This document shows, piece after piece, positions 10,662 to 20,016 of a stretch of DNA of 36,452 nucleotides. The notes under the pieces were generated by a model. The model was given only the letters and a program-made list of their open reading frames with translations, searched no databases and was not told where the DNA came from. Both the position numbers and the translations under genes were made by a program. The DNA is from Pseudolabrys sp. (GTDB lineage: Bacteria > Pseudomonadota > Alphaproteobacteria > Rhizobiales > Xanthobacteraceae): positions 1 through 36,452 of the forward strand of contig JAUSBQ010000202.1 in assembly GCA_030651965.1 (NCBI GenBank), read 5' to 3'. How positions within the stretch are numbered: position 1 is the first letter of the stretch; every line of letters starts with the position of its first letter.

Positions 10662-10964
10662 CTAGACGAAGACCTGAATGTACAGCCAGAAAATGAGCTG
10701 CTTGAGGAACAGCAGGCCGATGATCAGGATCACCGGCGAGATATCGATGCCGCCTAGATTCGGCATGATGTTGCGGATCGGCCGCAAGGCGGGCTCGGTC
10801 ACCCGATAGAGAAAGTCGCCGACCGAATTGACGATCGGGTTGCGGGTGTTGACGACGTTGAACGCCACCAGCCAGGACAGCACCGCCGATGCGATCAAGA
10901 TCCAGATATAGAGGTCAATGATCGTCGTAATCAGCCAAAGAAAGGGATTCATCAGGCGCTCCAT
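10662..10964 (-). CDS. YggT family membrane protein
   Basis: LSWLVAFNVVNTRNPIVNSVGDFLYRVTEPALRPIRNIMPNLGGIDISPVILIIGL. Confidence 0.95.
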   Translation of the reverse strand: MERLMNPFLWLITTIIDLYIWILIASAVLSWLVAFNVVNTRNPIVNSVGDFLYRVTEPALRPIRNIMPNLGGIDISPVILIIGLLFLKQLIFWLYIQVFV

Positions 10965-11167
10965 CGCGTAGCCTAAGGTGACGAATAGCCGCTTGCAGGC
11001 TTCAGGAAAAGGGGTTCCGGCAATTTGATGCGCCGGATCGCCAGAAGGCTGCGGAACACCCGAAAGGACGGCTCAAGACCGATCCTTGACAGGCCAGATA
11101 CCGGGCCCTAAATGGCGGCCACTCGCCTAAAGCTGCGGGCAACCAAGCCGTTGCCGAGCGTTGGGAA

Positions 11168-11240
<73 letters not shown>

Positions 11241-11243
<3 letters not shown>

Positions 11244-11324
11244 ACCTTCGCCCCTTCGGGGCTTCGGTTGGCAAGCCCCCAAAGGGCGAAGGTTGCCCGC
11301 CGAAGCTTTAGCGAAGGCGGGCGC
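11241..11324 (+). repeat. tRNA-trailing structured repeat, copy A
   Basis: CCAACCTTCGCCCCTTCGGGGCTTCGGTTGG...GGTTGCCCGCCGAAGCTTTAGCGAAGGCGGGC; aligns with the 3' flank of the tRNA-Thr fragment at 30812-30895. Confidence 0.85.
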
Positions 11325-11344
11325 TCTCAAAGAGCCAATTTTTT

Positions 11345-12892
11345 CTACCCTCCCACCTCGGTCTCGACCGATTTCGCCGCCGCCAACGGCACGTCGATTT
11401 CGCAGCGCAGCCCGTCCGGCGCGAACACCATCTTGGCGCTGCCGCCGAGTTCCGCCGCGATGCTGCCTTCGATCATCCGCGAGCCGAAACCGCGCCGTTG
11501 CGGTACGATCACCGGCGGCCCGCCTTTTTCGACCCAGTCGATGCGCAACTGCGCCGGCGTTTCGCCCTCCGCCGCGCTGCGCTGCCAGCAAATCTCGATG
11601 CGGCCATCGGGCGAAGCCAGCGCGCCGTACTTCGCCGCGTTGGTGGTGAGCTCGTGGAACGCCATCGCCAGCGTCAGCACCGCGCGCGGACCCAACTCGA
11701 CATCCTCGCCGCGCAGAACGGCGCGCGCGCCATCGGTGCCGGCATAAGGCGCGACGCTTTCGGCGATCAGCGCACGCAGATCGCCGTTCTCCCAATGATG
11801 CACGGTGAGCTGGTCGTGCGCCCGCGACAGCGCGATCAGCCGGCCCTCGAAGCGCTCGCGGAATTCCTCCGGGCTTGCCACGCCGCGCGCGGTCTGCGCC
11901 GCCAATGACTGCACCCGTGCCAATGTGTTCTTGACGCGGTGATTGAGCTCGTCGATCAGAAGCTTCTGCCGCCGATCAGCCGCCTTGCGTTCGGTGATGT
12001 CCTGCACCACGCGCACGACATACAGCAGCCGGCCACTGGCGTCGCGCACCGGCGACGAACTCACCGACATCCAGATCACCCGGCCGTTTTTATGGTTAAA
12101 GCGTTTTTCCGCCGAGTAGAATTCCAGTTCGCCCGACACCTGCTGACGAAATCCCTCGCGGTCGAGATCGATGTCGGCCGCATAGGTCTTGTCGAACAGT
12201 CTGCTCGACAGTAGCTCTTCGCGGCTATACCCGGTAATCGCGCAGATCGCCTCGTTGACGCGCAGGAAGGTGCCGTCGGGCGCGACTTCGGAAATTCCGA
12301 TGGCGACATGCTCGTAGGTTGCCGCCAGCCGCTGCTCCTGTTCGAGCCCGCGCAGATGCGACTGCTCCAGCGCATCGTTGATGCGTTTGCGCTCGGTAAT
12401 ATCCGTGAAGCAATTGACGGCGCCGACCAGTTCGCCTTTGCCATTGCGCAGCGGATCGATATTGATCGACACGTAGACCTGCGAGCCGTCGTCGTTCTTG
12501 ACCAGGCGTTCGGCATCGCGCACCGGCACGCCGGTCGTCAGAACTTCGGCCAAGAGCGAGCGCGGCAGCGGCATGCCATCGAGATCGAAAAAACGGCGGT
12601 CGTCGCTGAACTCTTCGTGCGTCTGGCCCGGGCTGGGCACGCGGCCCCAGATTTCCACGGCACGCTTGTTGTATTGCAGGATGGTGCCCTGCGCGTCGAC
12701 GATGAATGTCGGAATCGGCAGCAGATCAAGAATGCCGTCGGAGGCGCGCAGCATCGCGCTCAACGCCGCCGGAAAGGGTCGCTTCGAGGGCCGCCCGTTA
12801 TCGCTCGAATCCAGCATTCGCGCGCCTCTCCGCGTGGCCCGTCCGCTCCCCATACCCGAGCGCAAACTTTCGGGCAGACGGCGATTTGTCAA
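11345..12892 (-). CDS. PAS-domain sensor histidine kinase, HWE/HisKA_2-type
   Basis: PAS/PAC repeats (GELVGAVNCFTDITERK, VVRVVQDITERKAADRRQ), ELNHRVKNTLARVQSLA phospho-acceptor region. Confidence 0.92.
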   Translation of the reverse strand: MTNRRLPESLRSGMGSGRATRRGARMLDSSDNGRPSKRPFPAALSAMLRASDGILDLLPIPTFIVDAQGTILQYNKRAVEIWGRVPSPGQTHEEFSDDRRFFDLDGMPLPRSLLAEVLTTGVPVRDAERLVKNDDGSQVYVSINIDPLRNGKGELVGAVNCFTDITERKRINDALEQSHLRGLEQEQRLAATYEHVAIGISEVAPDGTFLRVNEAICAITGYSREELLSSRLFDKTYAADIDLDREGFRQQVSGELEFYSAEKRFNHKNGRVIWMSVSSSPVRDASGRLLYVVRVVQDITERKAADRRQKLLIDELNHRVKNTLARVQSLAAQTARGVASPEEFRERFEGRLIALSRAHDQLTVHHWENGDLRALIAESVAPYAGTDGARAVLRGEDVELGPRAVLTLAMAFHELTTNAAKYGALASPDGRIEICWQRSAAEGETPAQLRIDWVEKGGPPVIVPQRRGFGSRMIEGSIAAELGGSAKMVFAPDGLRCEIDVPLAAAKSVETEVGG

Positions 12893-12933
12893 TGGCGGGA
12901 ACCGGACGCTATTCGCCAGGGTTCCATAGTACC

Positions 12934-13737
12934 TCAGGCCTTTTGCGCGGCGCGGCGGCGGCTTTGCCGCGCGCCCACCATGCGCAGCAGCAGACGGCGC
13001 GGCAGCAACCTGGTGGCGAGCGTGACGAGCTTGTTGGCTAGCCCGGGCACAACGGTGCGCGTGTTGCTCATCAGGCCGTTGAAGCCGGCCTCGGCCACCG
13101 TCGCGGCGGTTTGCGACAGCATACCCGGCGCCCGATCGCCGGTGACGCCGGCCCGCGCGGCGAATTCGGTCGGCACCGGACCCGGACAGAGCACCGTCAC
13201 CTTGATGCCGCGCGGCTTCAATTCGGCGTGCAGCGCCTCGGTGAACGACAGCACATAGGCCTTGGTGGCGTAATAGACCGCCGAGCCCGGACCGGGCAGA
13301 AAGCCGGCGACCGAGCCGACATTCAACAGACCGCCGCGATGGCGCTGCATGCTGTCGACGAAGGCGAGTGACAGATCGGTGAGCGTGCGCACGTTGAGGT
13401 CGATCATCGACAGTTGCTCGGCGCGATCGAGCGTCGCCGCGACGCCGACCAGACCGAAGCCGGCATTGTTGACGACATATTGCGGCTCGGCGCCCGAAGC
13501 GGTCAGCAGATCGGCAATCGCCTGCGCCGCATTGGCCAATGTAAGATCGGTGGCGATGACGATCGGACGCGGCGCGCCGCTCGCGGCAATTTCATCGGCG
13601 AGCAGATTGAGCCTGTCGGCGCGGCGCGCGACCAAAGCCAGCGCGTGCCCGTGGCGGGCAAAGACCCGCGCCAGTTCGGCGCCGATGCCGGACGATGCGC
13701 CAGTGATGAGGGTGACGGGCTTTAGATCGCTCATCAA
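12934..13737 (-). CDS. Short-chain dehydrogenase/reductase
   Basis: TLITGASSGIGAELARVFARHGH, NNAGFG, YYATKAYVLSFTEAL. Confidence 0.95.
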   Translation of the reverse strand: MMSDLKPVTLITGASSGIGAELARVFARHGHALALVARRADRLNLLADEIAASGAPRPIVIATDLTLANAAQAIADLLTASGAEPQYVVNNAGFGLVGVAATLDRAEQLSMIDLNVRTLTDLSLAFVDSMQRHRGGLLNVGSVAGFLPGPGSAVYYATKAYVLSFTEALHAELKPRGIKVTVLCPGPVPTEFAARAGVTGDRAPGMLSQTAATVAEAGFNGLMSNTRTVVPGLANKLVTLATRLLPRRLLLRMVGARQSRRRAAQKA

Positions 13738-14204
13738 ACGTTGCCGCCCTTTGCTGCTTCCGCGACCCGCATGCGCAAGGCGATGCGCTGCTCGCGCGGA
13801 ACATGGAGCAGATCGGCGGCGCGCCAGATCAGATTATCTTCAAATTCGGTCACGGCGCCGTCGGCGAAGACGATTTGCCACATCATTTCGACCAGCCGCG
13901 CGCGGGCGGCATCGTCGAGCGAACGATTGAGCCGCGTGGTGAACTGATAAAGATCGATGGCTTTCGATTCGGCCTCGGTCGCTTCCTCGACCAGCCTGTC
14001 GGTGGCGGCGTCGTCGAGGTTGAAGCGCTGCTTCAGTACGTCATGCAGCCGGGCGCGCTCGGAGTCGGAAATATTGCCGTCGATCGCGGCGGTGTGAACC
14101 AGCATGGTCGCGGCGGCGAGTCGATAATCGTTCTCGCCGTAGTCGTTCGCCGGTCTGTCGCCCTCGACGAGCTCCGCCATCATTTTTCGAAAGGCACCGA
14201 ACAT
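13734..14204 (-). CDS. TerB-like (tellurite resistance TerB) family protein
   Basis: AAATMLVHTAAIDGNISDSERARLHDVLKQRFNL ... MWQIVFADGAVTEFEDNLIWRAADLLHV; internal Met at 14204 as start. Confidence 0.88.
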   Translation of the reverse strand: MFGAFRKMMAELVEGDRPANDYGENDYRLAAATMLVHTAAIDGNISDSERARLHDVLKQRFNLDDAATDRLVEEATEAESKAIDLYQFTTRLNRSLDDAARARLVEMMWQIVFADGAVTEFEDNLIWRAADLLHVPREQRIALRMRVAEAAKGGNV

Positions 14205-14284
14205 CGTTGGCTTATTCCTCAAGCGTTGCCGCGTGGCAAATCCATGAACTGTCAATGTAGGGTCGTTTTCGGCTTTTGCCCGTT

Positions 14285-14741
14285 ACAAAACCGCAAGATT
14301 GGCGGATGCGCAGCATCGGCACCGCGCGTCATTGTGACGCCGGACTTTGCCATACGCGTCCCTCGCGAGAAAGCGCGAGGGGTGGAGCACCGAAAGGCGC
14401 ATCCACTTAAGGCCCTCCGCCTGGCCTCTTGCGAGGCTTCGACGGAGCGCGCCATCAAGGCTGGCGCGACGCCTCTCGATGCTCCACTGCGGCGTTTTGT
14501 GTCCCCGTAGGCCGTGCTTCCTCACGGGCGCACCGGAAAAGCCACTCGGGCCTTTCCATCCGGGCGGCTCCCGCCACCCTTCGTGTCCCGCGCATCCAGC
14601 CATTGAAGGCAGCCCCTCATAGTGGGGGCGGACGGCTGGCCGGGGCCTCCCGGTGCCGGGGTTACAAATCCCGACAGCAGACGCCGCACCCACCCCGCGC
14701 CAACAGTGTCCTGCAGAACGCCCCTCGCGTTGGGGTAAGCA
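14285..14741 (-). ncRNA. Candidate structured noncoding RNA / dispersed repeat with its own promoter
   Basis: Minus-strand TTGACT-N17-ATATAG just upstream (14748-14776), many internal hairpins, CCGCCAATCTTGCGGTTTTG hairpin at the distal end; no convincing CDS. Confidence 0.35.
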
Positions 14742-14747
14742 TTGGGA

Positions 14748-14776
14748 CTATATGGCTAGGTATATAGGGAAGTCAA
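14748..14776 (-). promoter_or_regulatory. Candidate sigma70 promoter, minus strand
   Basis: TTGACT (14776-14771), 17-nt spacer, ATATAG (14753-14748). Confidence 0.5.
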
Positions 14777-14915
14777 GGGGCGATGATCGTCACAAGGCTG
14801 GGTCCCGCGGGGAACGAACGGGGTGAGGTGCCCGGGACACGAGTCCGCCCACAGGCCTTGGGACAAGTCGCGCAGCGGCGTTTCACGCCGGCGGCGAAGC
14901 ATCTAGCGTAGCCTC

Positions 14916-15443
14916 ATGAAAATCGTCGCCATTGATTTCGAGACCGCCGATTTCGGCGCCGACAGCGCCTGCGCGCTCGGCATCGTGTCGATCGAGGACG
15001 GCAGGATCACCAGGACCGACGCCCGCCTGATCCGGCCGCCACGCGAAAAATTCGTCTTCACCTACATCCACGGCATCACCTGGGACCATGTGAAGGGCGA
15101 AGCGGATTTCGGCGACGTCTGGGACGCCTTCCGCGACCATTGGAGCGATGCGGACTATCTGGTCGCGCACAATGCGCCGTTCGACCGCAAGGTGCTTTAC
15201 ACCTGCTGCCTCGCCGCCGGCAGGCAGAAGCCGGCAACGCCGTTCCTCTGCACGGTTCGCATTGCCCGCACGCACTGGAAATTCAAGCCGGCCAATCTTG
15301 CTTATGTGTCCGGCCAACTCGGCATCGCCTTGAAGCACCACGACGCCGGTTCGGATGCGCTGGCCTGCGCCTCGATCGCCGCCAAGGCCGTGCTGGAAGG
15401 CTTTCCGATTACGTCCGCGATGCTGGGGCCGCCGTCTTATTGA
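14916..15443 (+). CDS. 3'-5' exonuclease (DNA polymerase III epsilon/DnaQ-like)
   Basis: IVAIDFETADFGADSACALGIV, VAHNAPFDRKVL, LKHHDAGSDALACASIA exonuclease motifs I-III. Confidence 0.93.
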   Translation: MKIVAIDFETADFGADSACALGIVSIEDGRITRTDARLIRPPREKFVFTYIHGITWDHVKGEADFGDVWDAFRDHWSDADYLVAHNAPFDRKVLYTCCLAAGRQKPATPFLCTVRIARTHWKFKPANLAYVSGQLGIALKHHDAGSDALACASIAAKAVLEGFPITSAMLGPPSY

Positions 15444-15457
15444 GGCGCGCCCAAGAG

Positions 15458-15485
15458 CTGGATCCCCGCCTTCGCAGGGATGACA
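15458..15485. repeat. REP-like half palindrome (CTGGATCCCCGCCTTCGCAGGGATGAC)
   Basis: Same family as 21091-21156 and 26490-26520. Confidence 0.6.
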
Positions 15486-15490
15486 TCCGG

Positions 15491-16123
15491 TTACCGCGCC
15501 TTAGCGCTACGCTCTTTGCTGGCGAGCAGTTGCAGATTGTTCTGCACGTAGACATTGCCCGGGTCTTTATTCTTCGCGGCGGTCAATGTCGTGCGCGCCC
15601 GCGCGAGATCGTCGCGCAGCAGATACGAGTAGCCCTGGTTGTTGAGAATTTCCGAGGTCGGGCCCTTGATCGACATTGCCTGCACATAAGCGCGGTCGGC
15701 GAGTTCGAAGCGGCGCATGCGGTCGTAGCAGGCGGCGAGGCCGAGCCAGGCTTCGGCGTCGCGCGGATTCATCTTGGCGGCGCGGTCGAACGCGCTTTCG
15801 GCCTCGGCGTAGTTGCCGGCACGAAACTGGGCACGGCCGCGGCTGACATCGTCCTTACCGTCGGCGCCGGGCAGAACCGGCACGGTCGCGGCGGCGGAGG
15901 CCTGCGGCGCGGGCCCGGCAGCGGCCGGCACGCCGGCATTGGGACGCGGCGCGATCGAGCCGGTGGTTTCGATCGAAGCCGGCGGCGGCAAAGTGGTGCG
16001 GGCGTCGGCGTGATCGGACTTCGGCAAGAACATGGAGCCGGCGTCGCTGGTGATGTTGCAGCCGGCAAGCGAGAGGCCTGCCGCGATAACGACCAGCGCT
16101 TTGACGACTTGCAGACGCATCAC
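15491..16123 (-). CDS. TPR-repeat lipoprotein, TadD-like
   Basis: Lipobox LSLAGC, TPR units (RAQFRAGNYAEAESAFDRAAKMNPRDAEAWLGLAACYDRMRRFELADRAYVQAM). Confidence 0.8.
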   Translation of the reverse strand: MMRLQVVKALVVIAAGLSLAGCNITSDAGSMFLPKSDHADARTTLPPPASIETTGSIAPRPNAGVPAAAGPAPQASAAATVPVLPGADGKDDVSRGRAQFRAGNYAEAESAFDRAAKMNPRDAEAWLGLAACYDRMRRFELADRAYVQAMSIKGPTSEILNNQGYSYLLRDDLARARTTLTAAKNKDPGNVYVQNNLQLLASKERSAKAR

Positions 16124-16392
16124 GTTTTTAGCCTGACATTCTGGCGGGAAATGACCCGATCAGGCTTACGGGACCATGGTTAAGGAGTTCTTTACCGGCA
16201 TCGGGAGGGGCCACAGGGGCGCTCGCCCACAACGCCGCGCCGCGGGTGAATTTTCCAATGCTGAAAGGACGTTAGGCCGCGCCGGGTTGACGTTGCTCAA
16301 GCGGCGGCGATACGGCAACATGGCTCAAAGCCAGACTGGGCCGTCACAAAGGGCACCGGCCCGACAAGAACAATCCGAACCGAGGAACGCCG

Positions 16393-17241
16393 ATGCCCGA
16401 AGTCCAAAGCCAAGGTAGCTCCGAAATCAGTTCTCTTGCCAGCCCGTCCATGGCCGCCAATACCGGCGAGCCACGCATCCGCGTCCGCGGCCTCGGCAAA
16501 CATTACGGCGCGCTCGAAGTGTTCCGCGACATCACCTTCGATGTCGGCAAACGCGAAATCGTCGCCATTGTCGGCCCGTCCGGCTGCGGCAAGACCACGC
16601 TGCTGCGCTGCATCGACGGCTTGCTGCCGCACGACGACGGCGAAATCCTGGTCGGCGAGACGCGCGTCACCGAGCCGATCGCCGGCGTCGCCATGGTGTT
16701 CCAGCATTTCGGCCTGTTTCCGTGGAAGACAGTGTCGGAGAACGTCGCCTACGGCCTGCGCATGGCGGGCGCGCCGAAGGCGGAGATCGCGCGCAAGGTG
16801 CCGGAGTTCATCAAGCTGGTCGGGCTTGCCGGATTCGAGAAGGCGTTTCCCTATCAGATGTCGGGCGGCATGCAGCAGCGCTGCGGCCTGGCGCGCGCGC
16901 TCGCCGTCGAGCCCAACGTGCTGCTGATGGACGAGCCTTTCGCGGCGGTCGATGCGCAGACGCGCGAGATCCTGCAATTCGAACTGCTGCGCATCTGGCA
17001 GGAGCGGCCGACCGCGATGGTGTTCGTCACCCATTCGATCGAGGAAGCCGTGCTGCTCGGCCATCGCGTCATCGTGCTCAAGGGCCGGCCGTCGAGCATT
17101 CACGAGACCATCGTCATCGACCTGCCGGAGCCGCGCACGCGCGACACCTTGCGGCATCCGCGCTTCGCCGAATTGCGCGAGCGCGTGTGGGGCACCTTGA
17201 TGCGCGAGGCGCGCGAAGCCGAATTCGTTCTCGAACGCTAG
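16393..17241 (+). CDS. ABC transporter ATP-binding protein, nitrate/sulfonate/taurine type
   Basis: Walker A GPSGCGKTT, QMSGGMQQRCGLARALAVEPNVLLMDEPFAAVD, VTHSIEEA. Confidence 0.95.
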   Translation: MPEVQSQGSSEISSLASPSMAANTGEPRIRVRGLGKHYGALEVFRDITFDVGKREIVAIVGPSGCGKTTLLRCIDGLLPHDDGEILVGETRVTEPIAGVAMVFQHFGLFPWKTVSENVAYGLRMAGAPKAEIARKVPEFIKLVGLAGFEKAFPYQMSGGMQQRCGLARALAVEPNVLLMDEPFAAVDAQTREILQFELLRIWQERPTAMVFVTHSIEEAVLLGHRVIVLKGRPSSIHETIVIDLPEPRTRDTLRHPRFAELRERVWGTLMREAREAEFVLER

Positions 17242-17289
17242 ACTAGAAGACGAACAAAAATACTTAAAACACCAATGGAGGAACTCACC

Positions 17290-18288
17290 ATGTTGCGCAG
17301 AACTCTCTTGCTGACGGCCGGCGCCGCCGTGCTGGCCGTGTCGCTTGCCGGCGCCGCGTCAGCGCAGGCGCCGAAGGTCACGGTCGCCATCCCCGGCATT
17401 CCGCCGATCTATTCGGTGACCATCATGTATGTCGCCGAGAAGCAGGGCTTCTTCAAGAAATACGGCGCCAACGCCGAGATCCGCCCGTTCGATAACGGCA
17501 CCGCCGCGGCGCGCGCGGTGGTCGCCGGCGACGTCGACCTGGCGTGGTCGCCGACCCCGCCGGTGATCAGCCAGGTGTCCAATGCCGACGTGCCGCTGGT
17601 CGCCATATACGGCATGCCGAACCCGGACTGGGTGATCGGCACCACCGAGACCGGCAAGACCTGCAAGGACATCGTCGGCCAGGACGTCGGCGTCGACTCG
17701 GTCGGCGGTGCGCGTTCGGTGGCGCTGCGCTCGATGCTGACCGGCTGCCAAGGCGTCAAGATCGAGGACACCAAGCAGGTCGCGCTCGGTTCCGGCGCCG
17801 GACCGGCGATGATCGCAGGAAGGCTGAAATATGCCGTGCTGCATCTCGACGATCTCGCCGCCATCGAAGCGCAGGGCCAGAAGCTGAATATCCTGCTGGC
17901 GATGAAGAACACCAACCCGACCAGCCATTATCTCGTGCTGGTCGCGCGCAAGGACAATCTCGCCGCCAAGCGCGATGCCATCGTCCGCACGGTCGCCGCC
18001 ATGATCGAGGCCGCGCGCTTCATGGAGGACCCGAAGAACGCCGACACCGTCGCCGAAATCGCCACCATCACCGGCAACAGCAAAGCCGTCGCCAAGGCCG
18101 CGCTGGTTGAATTCCTCAAGATCGACTTCTGGGCGCAGAAGGACGACGGCATGCCGAAGGCCAAGATCGAGGCGGTGTCGGCGCTGATGAAGCGGATCGG
18201 CAACATCAAGCCGGACAAGGAAGCGGTGTCGTACGACAAGTTCGTCGACACCAGCATCTGGAAAGATGCCAACGCGATGGTGAAGTAG
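17290..18288 (+). CDS. ABC transporter substrate-binding protein (NMT1/SsuA-like)
   Basis: Signal peptide; IYSVTIMYVAEKQGFFKKYGANAEIRPFDNGTAAARAVVAGDVDLAW. Confidence 0.92.
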   Translation: MLRRTLLLTAGAAVLAVSLAGAASAQAPKVTVAIPGIPPIYSVTIMYVAEKQGFFKKYGANAEIRPFDNGTAAARAVVAGDVDLAWSPTPPVISQVSNADVPLVAIYGMPNPDWVIGTTETGKTCKDIVGQDVGVDSVGGARSVALRSMLTGCQGVKIEDTKQVALGSGAGPAMIAGRLKYAVLHLDDLAAIEAQGQKLNILLAMKNTNPTSHYLVLVARKDNLAAKRDAIVRTVAAMIEAARFMEDPKNADTVAEIATITGNSKAVAKAALVEFLKIDFWAQKDDGMPKAKIEAVSALMKRIGNIKPDKEAVSYDKFVDTSIWKDANAMVK

Positions 18289-18294
18289 TTTTCT

Positions 18295-18418
18295 GTCATT
18301 CCGGGGCGCGGGCCTGCGCGTCATTAACGCGCCGGCCCGCGAACCCGGAATCCAGACGCGCCGCTCCTAACAAGTTTCTGGATTCCGGGTTCGCACCTGC
18401 GGTGCGCCCCGGAATGAC
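18295..18418. repeat. Long palindromic repeat between SBP and permease genes
   Basis: GTCATTCCGGGGCGC ... GAACCCGGAATCCAGA ... TCTGGATTCCGGGTTCGC ... GCGCCCCGGAATGAC. Confidence 0.85.
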
Positions 18419-18431
18419 GAGGAAGTACTAA

Positions 18432-19184
18432 GTGCTCAACACCGCCCTCCGCCGCCACGGCCCGTTCTGGTTCAGCATCTTTGCCGGCATCGCCATCTGG
18501 GAGATCGCCGGGCGCTCGGCGAGCCAAGCCTTCATGGTGCCGTTCTCGACGACGATTGCGCAGCTCTGGCGCCTGATCCTGTCGGGCGAGTTCATTCGCC
18601 AGTTTCTGTCGTCGGCCGAACTGTTCCTGACCGGCTTTACACTCGCGCTTGCGGTCGGCATGCCGCTCGGCATGCTGCTGGCGCGCGCGCGCACGTTGCG
18701 GGTCGGGCTCGAGCCCTACATCATGATCCTCTACGCCACGCCGATGGTGGCGCTGATCCCGTTCATCCTGTCGATGATGGGCTTCGGCTTCGCACCCAAG
18801 GTGCTGGTGGTGTTTCTGTTCGCCGTATTTCCGGTCTTGTACAACACGGTCGAGGGCGCGCGCTCGATCAAGCCGGAAATGATCGAGGTCGCGCATTCGT
18901 TCCGCTCGACCGAATGGGCGCTGTGGCGCGACGTGATGGTGCCCTACACGCTGCCCTACACCATGACCGGCGTGCGCCAGGCGATCGGCCGCGCGCTGGT
19001 CGGCATGATCGCGGCGGAGTTCTTCCTGAGCTCGACGGGTCTCGGCCAGCTCATCATGACCGCGTCGCAGAATTTCGACACCGCCGGCGTGTTCGCCTCG
19101 GTCTTCGTCATCGCGCTGATCGGTGTCGGCCTGATGCGGCTGGGCTTGGCAATCGAGCGCCACTTCGCGCGCTGGCGGCAGTGA
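18432..19184 (+). CDS. ABC transporter permease (SsuC-like)
   Basis: Multi-TM; EMIEVAHSFRSTEWALWRDVMVPYTLPYTMTGVRQAIGRALVGMIAAEFF EAA-loop. Confidence 0.94.
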   Translation: MLNTALRRHGPFWFSIFAGIAIWEIAGRSASQAFMVPFSTTIAQLWRLILSGEFIRQFLSSAELFLTGFTLALAVGMPLGMLLARARTLRVGLEPYIMILYATPMVALIPFILSMMGFGFAPKVLVVFLFAVFPVLYNTVEGARSIKPEMIEVAHSFRSTEWALWRDVMVPYTLPYTMTGVRQAIGRALVGMIAAEFFLSSTGLGQLIMTASQNFDTAGVFASVFVIALIGVGLMRLGLAIERHFARWRQ

Positions 19185-19186
19185 TC

Positions 19187-20005
19187 ATGTCAGTCTCCAC
19201 CATCGCCGCCGCCGCAACGCCTTCCAAACGGCCCGTCGCCGGGCGCGCGCCGGGCGCGTTCTGGCCGCGCTTCATCGTCGGCGCCGTCATCCTGCTGTCG
19301 TGGGAATTCGTCGTGCGCGCCTTCGCGCCGCCTTACGTCGCCAAGCCGAGCACGACTTTGATGGCGATCCCGCGCGTCTTCGCCGATCCGGCGTTCCAGA
19401 CCGCGACCTTGAGCACGCTGACCGCCGTCGCCCAGGGCCTCGGCATCGCCCTGGTGTTCGGCACCGTCATCGGCCTCTTGATGGGCCGAAGCCAGGCCAT
19501 GGAGCGCGGCTTCCGCCATTACGTCAACGGCTTCTTCGCCATGCCGATGATCGTGGTGCTGCCGCTGTTCTCGCTGTGGTTCGGCTATTCGGCGCAGACG
19601 CGCATCGCCACCATCATCTTCGCCGCTCTGTTCTCGATCATCATCAACGTCGCCGATGGCGCCCGTTCGGTGCCGCGCGAATATCTCGAAGTGGCGAAGG
19701 CGTTCCGCGCCAGCCGCATCAGCGTGCTGTTCGGCATCGTGTTGCCGGCCTCAATGCCGTATCTGCTGGCTGGCTTTCGGCTGGCCGCCGGCCGCGCGCT
19801 GATCGGCGCGGTGGTGGCGGAGTTCTTCCTGTCGATCGGCGGGCTCGGCTATTACATCCTGTACAATTCGCGTTCCTACAAGCATTCGGAAGCCTTCGTT
19901 GGCGTGCTGCTGCTGGCCGCCTTCGGCGTCTGCTTCGAGCTTCTGGTGGTCTGGGTCACCCGTCGCTTCATGCCGTGGTACCGGCGCGAGGATAAATCCG
20001 CCTAA
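19187..20005 (+). CDS. ABC transporter permease (SsuC-like)
   Basis: Starts at MSVSTIAAAATPSKRP within the longer ORF; EYLEVAKAFRASRISVLFGIVLPASMPYLLAGFRLAAGRALIGAVVAEFF. Confidence 0.93.
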   Translation: MSVSTIAAAATPSKRPVAGRAPGAFWPRFIVGAVILLSWEFVVRAFAPPYVAKPSTTLMAIPRVFADPAFQTATLSTLTAVAQGLGIALVFGTVIGLLMGRSQAMERGFRHYVNGFFAMPMIVVLPLFSLWFGYSAQTRIATIIFAALFSIIINVADGARSVPREYLEVAKAFRASRISVLFGIVLPASMPYLLAGFRLAAGRALIGAVVAEFFLSIGGLGYYILYNSRSYKHSEAFVGVLLLAAFGVCFELLVVWVTRRFMPWYRREDKSA

Positions 20006-20016
20006 GAGGAATCTCC

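Noticed and set aside
14283-14693. 136-aa minus-strand ORF and overlapping plus-strand ORFs as proteins
   Set aside because: ORFs open on both strands with no motif; region better explained as RNA or repeat
14600-14890. Possible tmRNA, RNase P RNA or SRP RNA in this gap
   Set aside because: No tag-peptide sequence, no GGAAAGTCCGGGC-type RNase P core and no SRP Alu/S-domain signature recognised
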